Shown one piece after another: positions 1 to 8,797 of a DNA stretch of 64,000 nucleotides; the first letter of the stretch is position 1; every line of letters starts with the position of its first letter. The stretch lies in the NCBI RefSeq assembly GCF_022288725.1, contig NZ_JAKNTA010000001.1:308499-372498 (forward strand), given 5' to 3'. A model generated the notes under the pieces. That model searched no databases, had not been told where the DNA came from, and saw only the letters and a list, made by a program, of their open reading frames with translations. The translations under genes and the position numbers were made by a program. The DNA comes from Kitasatospora sp. A2-31. Its GTDB lineage: Bacteria > Actinomycetota > Actinomycetes > Streptomycetales > Streptomycetaceae.

Positions 1-1284
1 GGACGGCTCGCCCTCGTCCTCCGGCCGGGGCGCGAGCGCCCGCAGCGGGGCGGCGGCGCTGGTGGCGAGGCGCTGCAGGCCGTACCGGAGCCGGTCGCGG
101 GCGCCGGACCGCAGGTCGGCGGCCAGTCCGGGCCGGCTCCGTCCGATCGCACCGGCGAGCTGACGGCAGGCCTCGGCCGTGGCGGCGGCGACCGCCTCGG
201 GGGCCGCCTCGTCGCCGCCGGTCCGGTCGAAGCCCCCGATCGCGGCCAGCAGCAGTCCGTCGGGAGCTTCGCCGAACCTGGTCACCAGCAGCGTGTCCCG
301 CCGGGGCTCCCCCCGGTAGCGGGCGGAGTCGCCACGGACGGAGACGGCGCGCAGGATCGCGCTGCCGTACTGCGCGCCCTCCAGCACGGTGTCCGGCACG
401 ACGGCGCCGAGCGCGCCGGGGTCCGCCTCCGGCACGGCGGTCGGCTCGGGCCCGTACGTGGGCGGGCGTTCGCCGACGTGCGGCATCACGGGCCCTCCCG
501 CGGCGAGCGAGGAGCGGGCGGCGGTGGGGCCGGTCCCGGGCGGCACGGCGGGGGCGGTTCCGGGTGCCGGCTCGGCTTCGGCCGCCGGCTCGGGGGCGGA
601 CTCCGACAGCGGCTCGGGCTCGGGCTCGGGAACGGGCTCGGGCTCCGGCTCGGGCTCCGGCTCCGGCTCCGGCTGGGGCTCGGGGACGGGCTCCGGCGTC
701 TCTTGCAGGACGGGCGCCGGAGCAGGCTCGGGCTCCGGCTGTGGCTCGGGCACGGCTGCGACAGCCGGTTCCGGCTCCGGCTCGACCGCCACCGGCTCCG
801 GTTCCGGCTCGACCGCCACCGGCTCCGGTTCCGGCTCGACCGCCACCGGCTCCGGCTCGCGGGGGGCGTCGGCCCAGGCGGGGGCCGGGAACCTGTGCGT
901 CCCCGTCTGCTCCCCCGTGTACTCGGGTCCGATCACGCCGGCCGCGGTGTCGAACCAGTCGTCGATGCTGTCCCGTTCCAGCAGCGCTTCACCGGCGGGG
1001 CCGTCCCCGCCCGCGGAGGCGACCGTCTCCGCCTCCGCCACCGGACCGTCCGTCGGCACCTCGGCCGGTGCCTCCGCCGCGGCGCCCGCCGCCGCGTCCG
1101 CCGCCTCGCCCGTGCGCTGCGGGCCGATCAGCCCGGCGGCCGTCTCGAACCAGTCGTCGACGCTCCCCTCCCCCGCTGCCGCGCCCGGGGTGTCCGGGAG
1201 GGTGCCCGCCGGCCCTTCGTAGACCGTGTCCCACCAGCTGTCGTCCGGCCGGTGGGGCTGTGCGGGTGCACCCGTCGTGGTCAT
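1..1284 (-). CDS. PP2C-like protein with long Glu-Pro stalk (3' end beyond window)
   Basis: The reading frame is open from an ATG at 1284 to the left edge (428 codons, no stop seen); an AGGAG lies 7-8 nt before the ATG. The N-terminal part holds two copies of a short motif, DDWF(E/D)TAAG(L/V)IGP, at about residues 41-56 and 106-121. A low-complexity Glu-Pro/Val stalk follows at about 139-232, then a folded region with [15 protein letters not shown] and [13 protein letters not shown] segments resembling the start of streptomycete PP2C-type phosphatase domains. The metal-binding aspartates expected of an active PP2C are not visible before the cut, so enzymatic activity is unproven. The stalk suggests a spacer between a docking part and a catalytic or receptor part. 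Confidence 0.72.
   Translation of the reverse strand, partial: MTTTGAPAQPHRPDDSWWDTVYEGPAGTLPDTPGAAAGEGSVDDWFETAAGLIGPQRTGEAADAAAGAAAEAPAEVPTDGPVAEAETVASAGGDGPAGEALLERDSIDDWFDTAAGVIGPEYTGEQTGTHRFPAPAWADAPREPEPVAVEPEPEPVAVEPEPEPVAVEPEPEPAVAAVPEPQPEPEPAPAPVLQETPEPVPEPQPEPEPEPEPEPEPVPEPEPEPLSESAPEPAAEAEPAPGTAPAVPPGTGPTAARSSLAAGGPVMPHVGERPPTYGPEPTAVPEADPGALGAVVPDTVLEGAQYGSAILRAVSVRGDSARYRGEPRRDTLLVTRFGEAPDGLLLAAIGGFDRTGGDEAAPEAVAAATAEACRQLAGAIGRSRPGLAADLRSGARDRLRYGLQRLATSAAAPLRALAPRPEDEGEPS
781..857. repeat. 27-nt tandem repeat coding for Glu-Pro stalk
   Basis: A 27-nt unit beginning CTCGACCGCCACCGGCTCC is repeated almost three times (781-807, 808-834, and a degenerate copy from 835). On the minus strand it encodes [13 protein letters not shown] nonapeptides inside the stalk of the edge-truncated gene. 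The unit is in frame, so copy number can vary without breaking the protein. Confidence 0.85.
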
Positions 1285-1567
1285 CTGGCGGCTCCTGGTC
1301 GGTCCGTGGTCGCGCCGCCCCCGGCGGGGCCGGACTCGCGTCATTGTCTCCAAGTGCCGAGGACGCTGTCCGGCTTTCGGCGACAAACCGTGCACTGATC
1401 GGATGATCTGGGTCACCGGATTCACCCCGCGTTCCGGTTCCGTTCCGTCCGCGCTTGCCGGAACTGCCCCGGCCAGGGTGTTTACGGGGTGTTCGCCCCC
1501 TCAGGGTGCCGAAAATGGGGTCCAAGGAGGGGCATCGCTTCACTCGTTCGGCTGATTAAATGTGCGC

Positions 1568-2086
1568 ATGACCGCGTCGGCCCCCAGTTCGCCCCGACCG
1601 GGGAGGGCCGCACTCGCGGGCCGCCCGGTGGGTGCGCTGTTGGTCCTGCTGCTGGTCGGACTGCTGACGGCGCTGCCGTGCGCGGGCCAGTCCGCGGCCG
1701 TCCCGGCCGACCGTTCCGCCCCGCAGCCGGCCGCCGCGGCGAGCACCGTGGCCGGTCCCACCGCGGAAGGCCCGGCCGGCGCACCGCCGCACCACGCGGG
1801 CCCGCGCACCGACCGACCCCGCGCCGACGCCCGGTACGCCGACGGTCCGCGGCACCGGACGCTGTGCTCCGCCGACGGCGAGCCGCCGCACCGCGACAAC
1901 GGCTGCTCCGGCCACCCGTACTGCGGGCAGGACGCCCAGCTCCCCAACCCGCCGCCGCAGCCCCAGCCCGCCGTGACGCCCGGCACCGAGCTGCCCGAGG
2001 CCCTGCCCCGGGTGGTGCCGACCGGGCTGCTGGACGGTCCGCACCCGGCACCCGACCTGCACGAACTCCAAGTACACCGGTCCTGA
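1568..2086 (+). CDS. small secreted or membrane-anchored protein, unknown function
   Basis: 172 codons. One hydrophobic segment near residues 18-38 (LLVLLLVGLLTALPCAG) looks like a signal peptide or N-terminal anchor. The mature part is Pro/Ala-rich with a conserved-looking Cys patch (TLCSADGEPPHRDNGCSGHPYCG) and no known domain. No convincing ribosome binding site precedes the ATG; GATTAAAT about 8 nt upstream could be a -10 box of a leaderless transcript. A GTG at 1562 is an alternative start. It is divergent from the EP-stalk gene. Function not recognised. Confidence 0.62.
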   Translation: MTASAPSSPRPGRAALAGRPVGALLVLLLVGLLTALPCAGQSAAVPADRSAPQPAAAASTVAGPTAEGPAGAPPHHAGPRTDRPRADARYADGPRHRTLCSADGEPPHRDNGCSGHPYCGQDAQLPNPPPQPQPAVTPGTELPEALPRVVPTGLLDGPHPAPDLHELQVHRS

Positions 2087-2219
2087 GCGGAACCCACCGC
2101 CGGTCCTGCCCCCTGCCCGCCCGAGCGGCCGGCACGACGGGCGCCACCGACGGATCCGCCCCTCCGCCCCCTCTTCAGACCGCCGCGCCACGAGCGCGCG
2201 GCGGGGACAAGGACACCAC

Positions 2220-2882
2220 ATGGGTTCCGCCTCCAAGCAGTCGAACAAGCCCGGCGGGAAGGCCGGCCTCGACCGCCGCGCCAGGATCGCCGAGCTCCGC
2301 GCCGCCGAGCAGCGCCGTGACCGCCGCAACAAGATCATCGCCTCGGTCGTCGTCGGCGTCCTGGTGATCGCTGCGATCGCCACCGGCACCTGGATCGTGA
2401 TGGACGCCAACAAGGACAAGAAGGCCAAGGAGGCCGCCGCCAGCGCGCCGATCGACGGCGTCCAGACCTTCGGCGACCTGAGCCGCAACCACGTCAAGGA
2501 GAAGGTCACCTACCCGCAGACCCCGCCGGTCGGCGGCGACCACAACGCGGTCTGGCTGGACTGCATGGGCCACGTCTACGACCAGCCGGTCGAGAACGAG
2601 CGCGCCGTCCACTCGCTGGAGCACGGCGCGGTCTGGGTGACCTACAACGGCAAGGCCACCCCCGAGGACATCAAGACCCTCTCCGACAAGGTGAAGGCCA
2701 CCCCGTACTCCCTGATGAGCCCGTACCCGGACGAGAAGGGCACCATCACCCTCAGCGCCTGGAGCACCCAGCTGGTCGTGGACAGCGCCAGTGACCCCCG
2801 GGTGAACGCCTTCTTCACCAAGTACGTGCAGGGCCAGCAGACCCAGGAGCCGGGCGCGTCCTGCACCATGGGGTCGATGTGA
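2220..2882 (+). CDS. DUF3105 membrane-anchored protein
   Basis: 220 aa. A basic N-terminus (residues 1-40) precedes one membrane segment at about 41-62 (IIASVVVGVLVIAAIATG), so the C-terminal domain is extracytoplasmic. That domain carries the family signature HxxxxYxxxPPxGGxHxxxW in the form YPQTPPVGGDHNAVW, then VHSLEHGAVWVTY, which is typical of DUF3105. The conserved His/Cys residues hint at metal binding but the family has no proven role. The stop overlaps the next gene's GTG by 4 nt, so the two are probably translated together. Confidence 0.88.
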   Translation: MGSASKQSNKPGGKAGLDRRARIAELRAAEQRRDRRNKIIASVVVGVLVIAAIATGTWIVMDANKDKKAKEAAASAPIDGVQTFGDLSRNHVKEKVTYPQTPPVGGDHNAVWLDCMGHVYDQPVENERAVHSLEHGAVWVTYNGKATPEDIKTLSDKVKATPYSLMSPYPDEKGTITLSAWSTQLVVDSASDPRVNAFFTKYVQGQQTQEPGASCTMGSM

Positions 2883-3580
2883 CCGCGGACGCGGTGACCC
2901 CCGCGGAGGAGGACGGCGGGGCGCCCCGGGCGTCCTCCCGTCGGCGCCTGTGGTGGCCGGCCGTGCTGGCCGCCTCGCTCGCCCTCGCCCTCGGCGTACC
3001 CGCCCTGGTGGCCGGCGGGACGTCCGCCTCGGGCTCGTCGGCGCTCAGCGTGCCGGCGGACGACTCCCCCGAGGCCGGCTTCGCCCGTGACATGGCGACC
3101 CACCACCAGCAGGCCGTCGACCTGTCGTTCGTCGTCCGGGACCGGACGAGCGACGAGCCGGTCCGCACCCTCGCCTTCGACATCATCAACACCCAGGCCA
3201 ACCAGCGCGGGATGATGATGGGCTGGCTCGACCAGTGGGGGCTCTCCCAGCACTCCGCGGCCAAGCCGATGGCGTGGATGAACATGCACCACGCCTACGA
3301 GGCGCACGACGGCTCGCTGATGCCGGGCATGGCCACCAACGCCCAGCTCGGCAAGCTGCGTTCGCTGAGCGGGCGGGACGCCGAGGTGTTCTACCTGCAG
3401 CTGATGCTGGAGCACCACAAGGGCGGGGTCGCGATGGCCCAGGGCTACGTCGACATGGCGAAGAACGAGACCGAGAAGCGGCTCGCGCAGTCGATGGTGA
3501 ACGGGCAGACCTCGGAGATCCAGCTGATCACCGACATGCTCCATGAGCGCGGCGCCGCCCCGGGCGTCCCCGCCTCCTGA
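2879..3580 (+). CDS. DUF305 family protein
   Basis: 233 aa, GTG start overlapping the DUF3105 stop (GTGA). One membrane segment or uncleaved signal at about residues 24-45, then a four-helix DUF305 domain with the paired His-rich motifs MATHHQQAVDLS and LMLEHHKGGVAMAQ, plus a Met-rich middle (RGMMMGW, MPGM). DUF305 proteins resemble ferritin-like or copper-binding bundles; the His and Met clusters here fit copper or other metal binding at the cell surface. The tight coupling to DUF3105 recurs in streptomycetes, so the two likely work together. The function remains inference. Confidence 0.88.
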   Translation: MTADAVTPAEEDGGAPRASSRRRLWWPAVLAASLALALGVPALVAGGTSASGSSALSVPADDSPEAGFARDMATHHQQAVDLSFVVRDRTSDEPVRTLAFDIINTQANQRGMMMGWLDQWGLSQHSAAKPMAWMNMHHAYEAHDGSLMPGMATNAQLGKLRSLSGRDAEVFYLQLMLEHHKGGVAMAQGYVDMAKNETEKRLAQSMVNGQTSEIQLITDMLHERGAAPGVPAS

Positions 3581-3601
3581 CGGTTCGCACGCACCACCCG
3601 G

Positions 3602-3642
3602 CCGGGGTGCGGAGGACGGCTCGACCGTCCGCCGCACCCCGG
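3602..3642. terminator. bidirectional GC hairpin between DUF305 gene and MFS gene
   Basis: Arms 3602-3619 and 3625-3642 pair over 18 bp with a single A-C mismatch and a 5-nt loop (CTCGA). It lies 22 nt after the DUF305 stop and between convergent genes, so it can stop both transcripts. A short T-run follows on the plus strand. Confidence 0.8.
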
Positions 3643-3693
3643 TTCCGTTTCCCGCCCCGCCGGCCCGCCCATGCCCAGCCCGCCCGCGCCGAC

Positions 3694-3756
3694 GCCGGAC
3701 GGGGTGAGCGGCACGCCGGACGGGGTGAGCGGCACGGCGGCCGGGCTCAGCGGCGC
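3694..3756. repeat. 21-nt tandem repeat next to the MFS stop codon
   Basis: Two exact copies of a 21-nt unit (GCCGGACGGGGTGAGCGGCAC; 3694-3714 and 3715-3735) and a degenerate third copy (3736-3756) that contains the MFS stop codon (TCA on plus, 3747-3749). The copies lie immediately downstream of the minus-strand gene. Confidence 0.8.
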
Positions 3757-5255
3757 CGGGCCGGGCGCGACGCCGCCACCGCGAGGCCCGCGACCGCGAC
3801 GAGCGCGAGCAGCACCGCCCGCCCCCCGGTCGCCCCGCCCGCCAGGTGGACGCCGAGCACGGGCAGCGCGGTGCCGAGGGCCGTGCCGAGGCTCCGGGCC
3901 GTGTTGACCATGCCGCCGCCGACCGCCGAGCACTCCGCCGGCACCGCCCGCATCACCAGCGCGTTGTTGGCGGGCAGCAGCAGCCCCAGCCCCCAGCCGG
4001 CGATCGCCAGCGCGGCGGCGACCGGCAGCGGACCGCTCACCCCCGCGGCGCCCGGCCCCGCACCGCGGACCGGCAGCAGGGCGAGCAGCAGCAGCCCCGC
4101 GCCGGCGACCGCCGCACCGAGCCGGCAGCGGGCCGGGTCCGACCAGCCCCGCGGCAGCAGCGCGCCGCCGGCGGTCGCGGCGACCGCGAACGCGGCGGGC
4201 AGCAGCGTGACCACCAGGCCCACCCGGGAGGCCGGCACACCGGCGCCGCCGAGCAGGACGGGGGCCAGCACCAGCGGGCAGAACAGCAGCAGGTAGCCGA
4301 TCAGCGAGACCACCAGGCCCGAGCGCACCCCCGGGGTGTTCAGCAGGCCCGGTGCCAGGATCGGCCGCGCCGCGCGCCGCTCCTGCCGCACCAACCCGAG
4401 CGTGCACACCACCGCGGCGAGCAGCAGCACGCCCGCCGCCCAGCCGGGCAGCGGCAGCCCGGAGGCGGTGGAGAGGGCCAGCAGCAGCGCGCTGGTCGCC
4501 CCGGTGAGCAGGAGCAGTCCGGCCAGGTCGAAGCGGCCGCCGCCGTGCTCCCGCGCCCGGACGCGGGGCCCGCGCCGCACACCCCGCGGCTGCCGCGGCT
4601 CCTCCGCCCCCGGGCCCGGCACGCCCTCGGGGCGGGTGCGGGGCAGCAGGAACCAGCCCGACAGGACGCCCAGCACACCGATCGGCACGTTGATCCAGAA
4701 CACCCAGCGCCAGGAGGCGTGCTCCACCAGCAGGCCGCCCAGGCTCGGCCCGAGCGCCAGGCCGAGGCCCTGCGCGGCGGCCTGCACGCCCAGCGCCCTG
4801 CGCATGGCGGGCTCGGGAACACCGCGCGCCACCAGCGCCACGCTGTTGGCCTGCATCATCGCGCCGCCGACGGCCTGGACGGCCCGGCAGGCCACCAGCG
4901 CCCAGAGGCCGCCGGCCAGTCCGGCGCCGAGCGAGGCCAGCGCGAAGACGGCGAAGCCGCCGAGGTACACGGTCTTGCGCCCGACCAGGTCGGAGAGCCG
5001 GCCGATCGGGGCCAGCAGGGCCACCAGCACCAGCAGGTAGGCGAGCGCGACCCACTCGACGGAGGCGAAGCCGGCGTCGAAGTGCCGTCCGAGGGCCGGG
5101 AAGACGAGGGCCGTGATGCTCGCCGTGAGCTGTCCGAGGAACGCCCCGAGGCAGACCGTGCCGACCGCCAGCCAGGGGGCGTACCGCCACCGGGCCACGC
5201 GGCGCGGCCGGGGACGCTCGGTGAGCAGCCGGGAGGCTAGGGCCGCGGTGTCCAT
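3747..5255 (-). CDS. MFS drug efflux transporter (DHA2-like)
   Basis: 502 aa from the ATG at 5255. About 13-14 hydrophobic segments. The family signature GRLSDLVGRKTVYLGG lies in the loop after the second segment, and a motif-C-like stretch GLALGPSLGGLLVEHASWRWVFWINVPIG is typical of multidrug and antibiotic exporters of the EmrB/QacA class. A Pro/Arg-rich cytoplasmic linker sits near residues 200-225. It is divergent from a MarR regulator with operator-like inverted repeats between them, the usual arrangement of a substrate-induced pump. An in-frame upstream extension to 5417 runs through the operator and was not chosen. Confidence 0.9.
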   Translation of the reverse strand: MDTAALASRLLTERPRPRRVARWRYAPWLAVGTVCLGAFLGQLTASITALVFPALGRHFDAGFASVEWVALAYLLVLVALLAPIGRLSDLVGRKTVYLGGFAVFALASLGAGLAGGLWALVACRAVQAVGGAMMQANSVALVARGVPEPAMRRALGVQAAAQGLGLALGPSLGGLLVEHASWRWVFWINVPIGVLGVLSGWFLLPRTRPEGVPGPGAEEPRQPRGVRRGPRVRAREHGGGRFDLAGLLLLTGATSALLLALSTASGLPLPGWAAGVLLLAAVVCTLGLVRQERRAARPILAPGLLNTPGVRSGLVVSLIGYLLLFCPLVLAPVLLGGAGVPASRVGLVVTLLPAAFAVAATAGGALLPRGWSDPARCRLGAAVAGAGLLLLALLPVRGAGPGAAGVSGPLPVAAALAIAGWGLGLLLPANNALVMRAVPAECSAVGGGMVNTARSLGTALGTALPVLGVHLAGGATGGRAVLLALVAVAGLAVAASRPARRR

Positions 5256-5265
5256 AGTGGGAAAT

Positions 5266-5304
5266 ATATCGGATGCAGATATGTTCTCTCTACGATCTGA
5301 TCGT
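5266..5304. promoter_or_regulatory. MarR-type operator region between MFS and marR
   Basis: An AT-rich island in GC-rich surroundings. It holds ATATC-N7-GATAT (5266-5270 and 5278-5282) and a perfect 13-nt palindrome ACGATCTGATCGT (5292-5304). Both lie between the divergent MFS and MarR starts. MarR dimers commonly bind 16-20 bp dyads of the first kind. Binding is inferred. Confidence 0.6.
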
Positions 5305-5354
5305 TGTCCGACCGGCTGCGGGGGCGGCCGCCACCAGGCGATACGCTGTCCGCC

Positions 5355-5909
5355 ATGTCGCCGTCGCCGTCCGTACCCGCCCCCGCCGCCGGACCCGCCG
5401 AAGGCCGGGCGGGCCACGGGGCGCCGGCGGACCTCGCGTCACCCGCGGAGCTCGCGCCCCCGGCGCTGGAGCGCGCCCGGCGGCTGACCGACGTGGTGAC
5501 CCGGCTGCGCCGCGCCCTGCGCAGCAGCATCCGCACCGACTACCCGTGGGAGTCCCTGCCGATGGCGCAGGTCGAACTCCTCCAGACGCTCGCCGCCGCC
5601 CCGCTGCGGGTCGGCGAGCTCGCGGACCGCCAGCGGCTCGCCCCGAACACCGTCAGCGGACTGGTCGGCAAGCTGCTGGAGGCCGGCTTCGTCGACCGCC
5701 AGGCCGACCCCGGCGACCGCCGCACCGCCCGGATCGCCCTCACCCCGGCCGGACGGCGCCAGCTGGACGACTGGCAGCACGCCCACGAGCGCCGCATCGC
5801 GGCCGCGCTCGGCACCCTTTCCCCCGCCGACCGCGAGGCCGTCATGCAGGCGCTGCCCGCGCTCGACAGCCTGGCCCGCGCCCTGGCCCGCCCGGCCGGC
5901 CCCGAGTAG
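5355..5909 (+). CDS. MarR family transcriptional regulator
   Basis: 184 aa from ATG 5355; a TTG at 5304 lies in the operator and is less likely. A Pro/Ala-rich N-tail of about 45 residues precedes the winged-helix core: QVELLQTLAAAPLRVGELADRQ then the recognition helix APNTVSGLVGKLLEAG and wing DRQADPGDRRTARIALT, which matches MarR. TACGCT about 6 nt upstream of the ATG suggests a leaderless transcript. It likely represses the divergent MFS pump and itself. Confidence 0.88.
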   Translation: MSPSPSVPAPAAGPAEGRAGHGAPADLASPAELAPPALERARRLTDVVTRLRRALRSSIRTDYPWESLPMAQVELLQTLAAAPLRVGELADRQRLAPNTVSGLVGKLLEAGFVDRQADPGDRRTARIALTPAGRRQLDDWQHAHERRIAAALGTLSPADREAVMQALPALDSLARALARPAGPE

Positions 5910-5970
5910 TCCGCCGCGGGGCGCGAAAATCCGGTGTCCACCGGGCCCCGGCTCCGGCTAGCGTCCCGCC

Positions 5971-6486
5971 ATGACCGCCGCACGGATCCGCATCGAGCCC
6001 TGGACGGACGCCGACCTCGCGCTGCTGCGCCGGGTGAACACCCCGGGGATGAAGAAGCACGTCGGCGGCCCGGAGACCGAGGAGCAGCTGCTCGTCCGCC
6101 ACCAGCGCTACCTGGACTTCGTCCCGTCCGGCCTGGGCTGCATGTTCCGCATCGTCCTGGCCGGGGAGGCCGAGCCCGTCGGCACGGTCGGCTACGGCAC
6201 CCGTACCTGGCACGGCGAGCGCGTCCACGAGATGGGCTGGAACGTCCTCCCCGACTACCAGGGCCGGGGCATCGCGGTCGCCGCCGCCCGCGCCGCGGTG
6301 GCCGAGGCACGGGCGACGGCCCGGCTCCGGTACCTGCACGCCTTCCCCTCGGTGGACAACCCCGCCTCCAACACCGTCTGCCGCAGGGCCGGCTTCACCC
6401 TGGTCGGCGAGACCGACTTCGAGTTCCCCGCCGGCCGCTGGATGCGCAGCCACGACTGGCGCGTCGACCTCACGGCGAGCGTCTAG
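5971..6486 (+). CDS. GNAT family N-acetyltransferase
   Basis: 171 aa. GNAT fold with the acetyl-CoA loop VLPDYQGRGIAVAAARAA (motif A, Q/RxxGxG/A as QGRGIA) at about residues 90-108 and motif B NPASNTVCRRAGF near 129-141. The substrate is not predictable from sequence. TAGCGT, a good -10 box, ends about 6 nt before the ATG and there is no ribosome site, so a leaderless start is likely. Confidence 0.88.
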   Translation: MTAARIRIEPWTDADLALLRRVNTPGMKKHVGGPETEEQLLVRHQRYLDFVPSGLGCMFRIVLAGEAEPVGTVGYGTRTWHGERVHEMGWNVLPDYQGRGIAVAAARAAVAEARATARLRYLHAFPSVDNPASNTVCRRAGFTLVGETDFEFPAGRWMRSHDWRVDLTASV

Positions 6487-6487
6487 G

Positions 6488-6505
6488 GGCCGGGCCCGCC
6501 CGGCC
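6488..6505. terminator. short hairpin between convergent GNAT and ogt genes
   Basis: GGCCGGGC / GCCCGGCC, 8 bp with a 2-nt centre, begins 2 nt after the GNAT stop. It lies in the 54-nt gap between convergent genes. No T-run follows, so it is a modest candidate. Confidence 0.45.
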
Positions 6506-6540
6506 TTCCGGGGACCACCCGCCGCCCGAAGGCCGGCGCC

Positions 6541-7050
6541 TCAGAACAGCGCGCCGCTCTCCAGGTCCAGCAGCCAGCGCTTGCGGTCGACCCCGGCCGC
6601 GAAGCCGGTCAGCGCGCCGTTGGCGCCGACCACGCGGTGGCAGGGCCGGACGATGAGCAGCGGGTTGGCGCCGACCGCGCCGCCCACGGCGCGGACGGCC
6701 TGCGGTGCGGCGCCGGCGAGCGCGGCCAGCCGGCCGTAGGTGACCGTCTCGCCGTACGGGATGGCGTCCAGGGCCGCCCAGACCTTCTGCCGGAAGTCGG
6801 TGCCGGCCGGGGCGAGCGGGAGGTCGAAGCTGGTGCGCTTGCCGGCGAAGTACGCGGAGAGCTGTGCGACGGGCTCGGCGAGTGCGTCCGGATCGTGGAG
6901 CCAGTGGTCCGCGGGCTCGGCCAGCGCGTACCGCTGGCCCGGGGCGGTGACCGTGGCCAGGGCGGCCGGTCCGCCCTCCGCCGGCCGGACGCCGCTCAGC
7001 AGCAGGCGGCCGAGGGGGCTCTCCATGACGGTGAAGACGGTGGTGCTCAT
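6541..7050 (-). CDS. ogt: methylated-DNA--[protein]-cysteine S-methyltransferase
   Basis: 169 aa, normal length for Ogt. It transfers O6-methylguanine methyl groups to its own cysteine. The active site is RPCHRVVG near residue 135, preceded by the Arg-finger helix region (VRAVGGAVGANPLL) and the Tyr/Arg motif IPYGETVTYGRLA. The ATG overlaps the stop of the upstream Ada-AlkA gene by 4 nt (ATGA), so the two repair enzymes form one operon, as is common in actinomycetes. Confidence 0.95.
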   Translation of the reverse strand: MSTTVFTVMESPLGRLLLSGVRPAEGGPAALATVTAPGQRYALAEPADHWLHDPDALAEPVAQLSAYFAGKRTSFDLPLAPAGTDFRQKVWAALDAIPYGETVTYGRLAALAGAAPQAVRAVGGAVGANPLLIVRPCHRVVGANGALTGFAAGVDRKRWLLDLESGALF

Positions 7051-8567
7051 GCGCGGGTGTTCTCCGTTCCGGTGCTGGTGTCAGGGGTGGCGCCCGCCCA
7101 GAGCCGGTGCACGGCGTAGGAGCGCCAGGGTGCCCAGGACTCGGCGGTGCGGGCGGCCGACTTGGGGTCTCCCGGGGCGCCGAGCGCCGTGAGGCCGTGG
7201 CGGATGCCGACGTCGCCCGGCAGGAAGACGTCCGGGTCGGCGAGCGCCCGCATCCGCAGGTAGCCGACGGTCCAGGGGCCGATGCCCGGCAAGGCGAGCA
7301 GCCGAGTCGCCGTCTCCTCCCGGTCGACGCCACCGTCCAGGCGGACGACGCCCTCGGCGAGAGCTGCGCAGAGGCCCGTGAGCGCCTTCCGGCGGGCGGC
7401 CGGCATGGCGAAGTCCGCGGGGTCGGCCACCGCCAGGGCGCCGGCGGTCGGGAAGAGCAGGCGCAGGCCGCCGTCGGGCTCGGGCAGTGCGGTGCCGTAC
7501 TTCTCGGCGAGCCGGCCGGCCAGGGTGCGGGCGGCGCCGACGCTGATCTGCTGCCCGAGCACGGCGCGGACGGCCAGCTCGTGCGGGTCGACGTGGCCGG
7601 GCGAGCGCAGGCCCGGCCGGCCGCTCACCAGCGCGCCGAGCAGCGGGTCGGCGCCGAGCTGCTCGTCCACCGCGTCCGGGTCGGCGTCCAGGTCGAACAG
7701 GATGCGCAGCCGCTGGACGGCGGTCGGCAGATCGCGCAGGTCGGCGAGGAACAGTCGGCAGTCCAGCCAGCCGCGGGTGCGCGGGTCCGCGGGCGCGAGC
7801 CCGTCCACCTCGGCGATGCCGTGCCCGTACGGGAGGGCGAGGGTCCGCCGGTAGGTGCGGACGCCGGGGCGCACGGCGGGGACGACCTCCTCGACGCCGG
7901 GGACGGCCCGCAGGGCCAGGAAGTCGATCAGGTGGTCGCTGTCCAGGGCGCCCCGGTAGGCGAGGCGCAGGGTGAGGCCGCCGGCCGGGGTGGCGCTGCG
8001 CCGCCCGGCGGCGACCTCGGCGCGCAGCCCGCTCGGCGTGCGGTCGTAGACCTCGCGGACGGTGTCGTTGAACTGCCGGACGGAGGCGAAGCCGGCCGCG
8101 AAGGCGATCTCGGTGATCGGCAGCTCGGTGGTCTGCAGCAGCAGCCGGGCGGTCTGGGCCCGGCGGGCGCGGGCCAGGGCGATCGGCCCGGCGCCGAGTT
8201 CGGCGGTGAGCTGGCGCTGGAGCTGCCGGGCGCTGTAGCCGAGGCGCTGGGCGAGGCCGGCGACGCCCTCCCGGTCGACCAGGCCGTCGCCGATCAGCCG
8301 CATGGCGCGGCCGACCAGGTCGGCCCGGTGGTTCCACTCCGGCGAGCCGGGCACCGAGTCCGGGCGGCAGCGGCGGCAGGCGCGGAATCCGGCGCCCTGG
8401 GCAGCGGCCGCGCTGGGGTAGAAGGTGCAGTTGGCACGTTTGGGGGTCACGGCGGGGCAGCTCGGTCGGCAGTAGATGCCGGTCGAGGTGACGGCCGTGA
8501 AGAAGACGCCGTCGAAGCGGGCGTCGCGGCTGTCCACGGCTCGGTACCGGATGTCGTCGTCGATCAC
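7047..8567 (-). CDS. Ada-AlkA fusion: methyl-phosphotriester sensor, AraC HTH and 3-methyladenine DNA glycosylase
   Basis: 506 aa from the GTG at 8567. Domain order: Ada N-terminal zinc domain with C33, C37, C64 and C67 (CRPSC...CRRC), which matches the E. coli Ada metal site whose first Cys accepts methyl from phosphotriesters; AraC-type HTH (about 80-180); AlkA N-domain (about 195-300); HhH-GPD glycosylase with LPGIGPWTVGYL and the catalytic Asp in FLPGDVGIRHGL. The protein thus senses methylation, activates genes and removes alkylated bases, and is coupled to ogt. The reading frame extends upstream to 8726, but similarity to Ada begins at the chosen GTG. Confidence 0.93.
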   Translation of the reverse strand: MIDDDIRYRAVDSRDARFDGVFFTAVTSTGIYCRPSCPAVTPKRANCTFYPSAAAAQGAGFRACRRCRPDSVPGSPEWNHRADLVGRAMRLIGDGLVDREGVAGLAQRLGYSARQLQRQLTAELGAGPIALARARRAQTARLLLQTTELPITEIAFAAGFASVRQFNDTVREVYDRTPSGLRAEVAAGRRSATPAGGLTLRLAYRGALDSDHLIDFLALRAVPGVEEVVPAVRPGVRTYRRTLALPYGHGIAEVDGLAPADPRTRGWLDCRLFLADLRDLPTAVQRLRILFDLDADPDAVDEQLGADPLLGALVSGRPGLRSPGHVDPHELAVRAVLGQQISVGAARTLAGRLAEKYGTALPEPDGGLRLLFPTAGALAVADPADFAMPAARRKALTGLCAALAEGVVRLDGGVDREETATRLLALPGIGPWTVGYLRMRALADPDVFLPGDVGIRHGLTALGAPGDPKSAARTAESWAPWRSYAVHRLWAGATPDTSTGTENTRA

Positions 8568-8797
8568 GTTGTCCAGTCTGCGGCACCCGCGGCCGACCGA
8601 CTGGCGGAAATCGGACGTGGGCGTGAGTGGCCATACGGTGGCCGCCCCCGGTCCTGCGGCCGGCCGGGGACTCGGGCGGAAAACCACGCGCCGCCCGCCC
8701 GGGTCGGCGGATACGCTGGCCGACACCCACCCCCGGTGCGCCCCGCCACCTGCGCGCCGACCCGCGGCAGACCGGCCGCCGTCCGGACAGGAGCCCC

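Noticed and set aside
389..1222. Gly-Ser repeat protein on the plus strand
   Set aside because: It is the complement of the Glu-Pro stalk of the minus-strand gene; the minus frame has a ribosome site, folded segments and continues past the edge.
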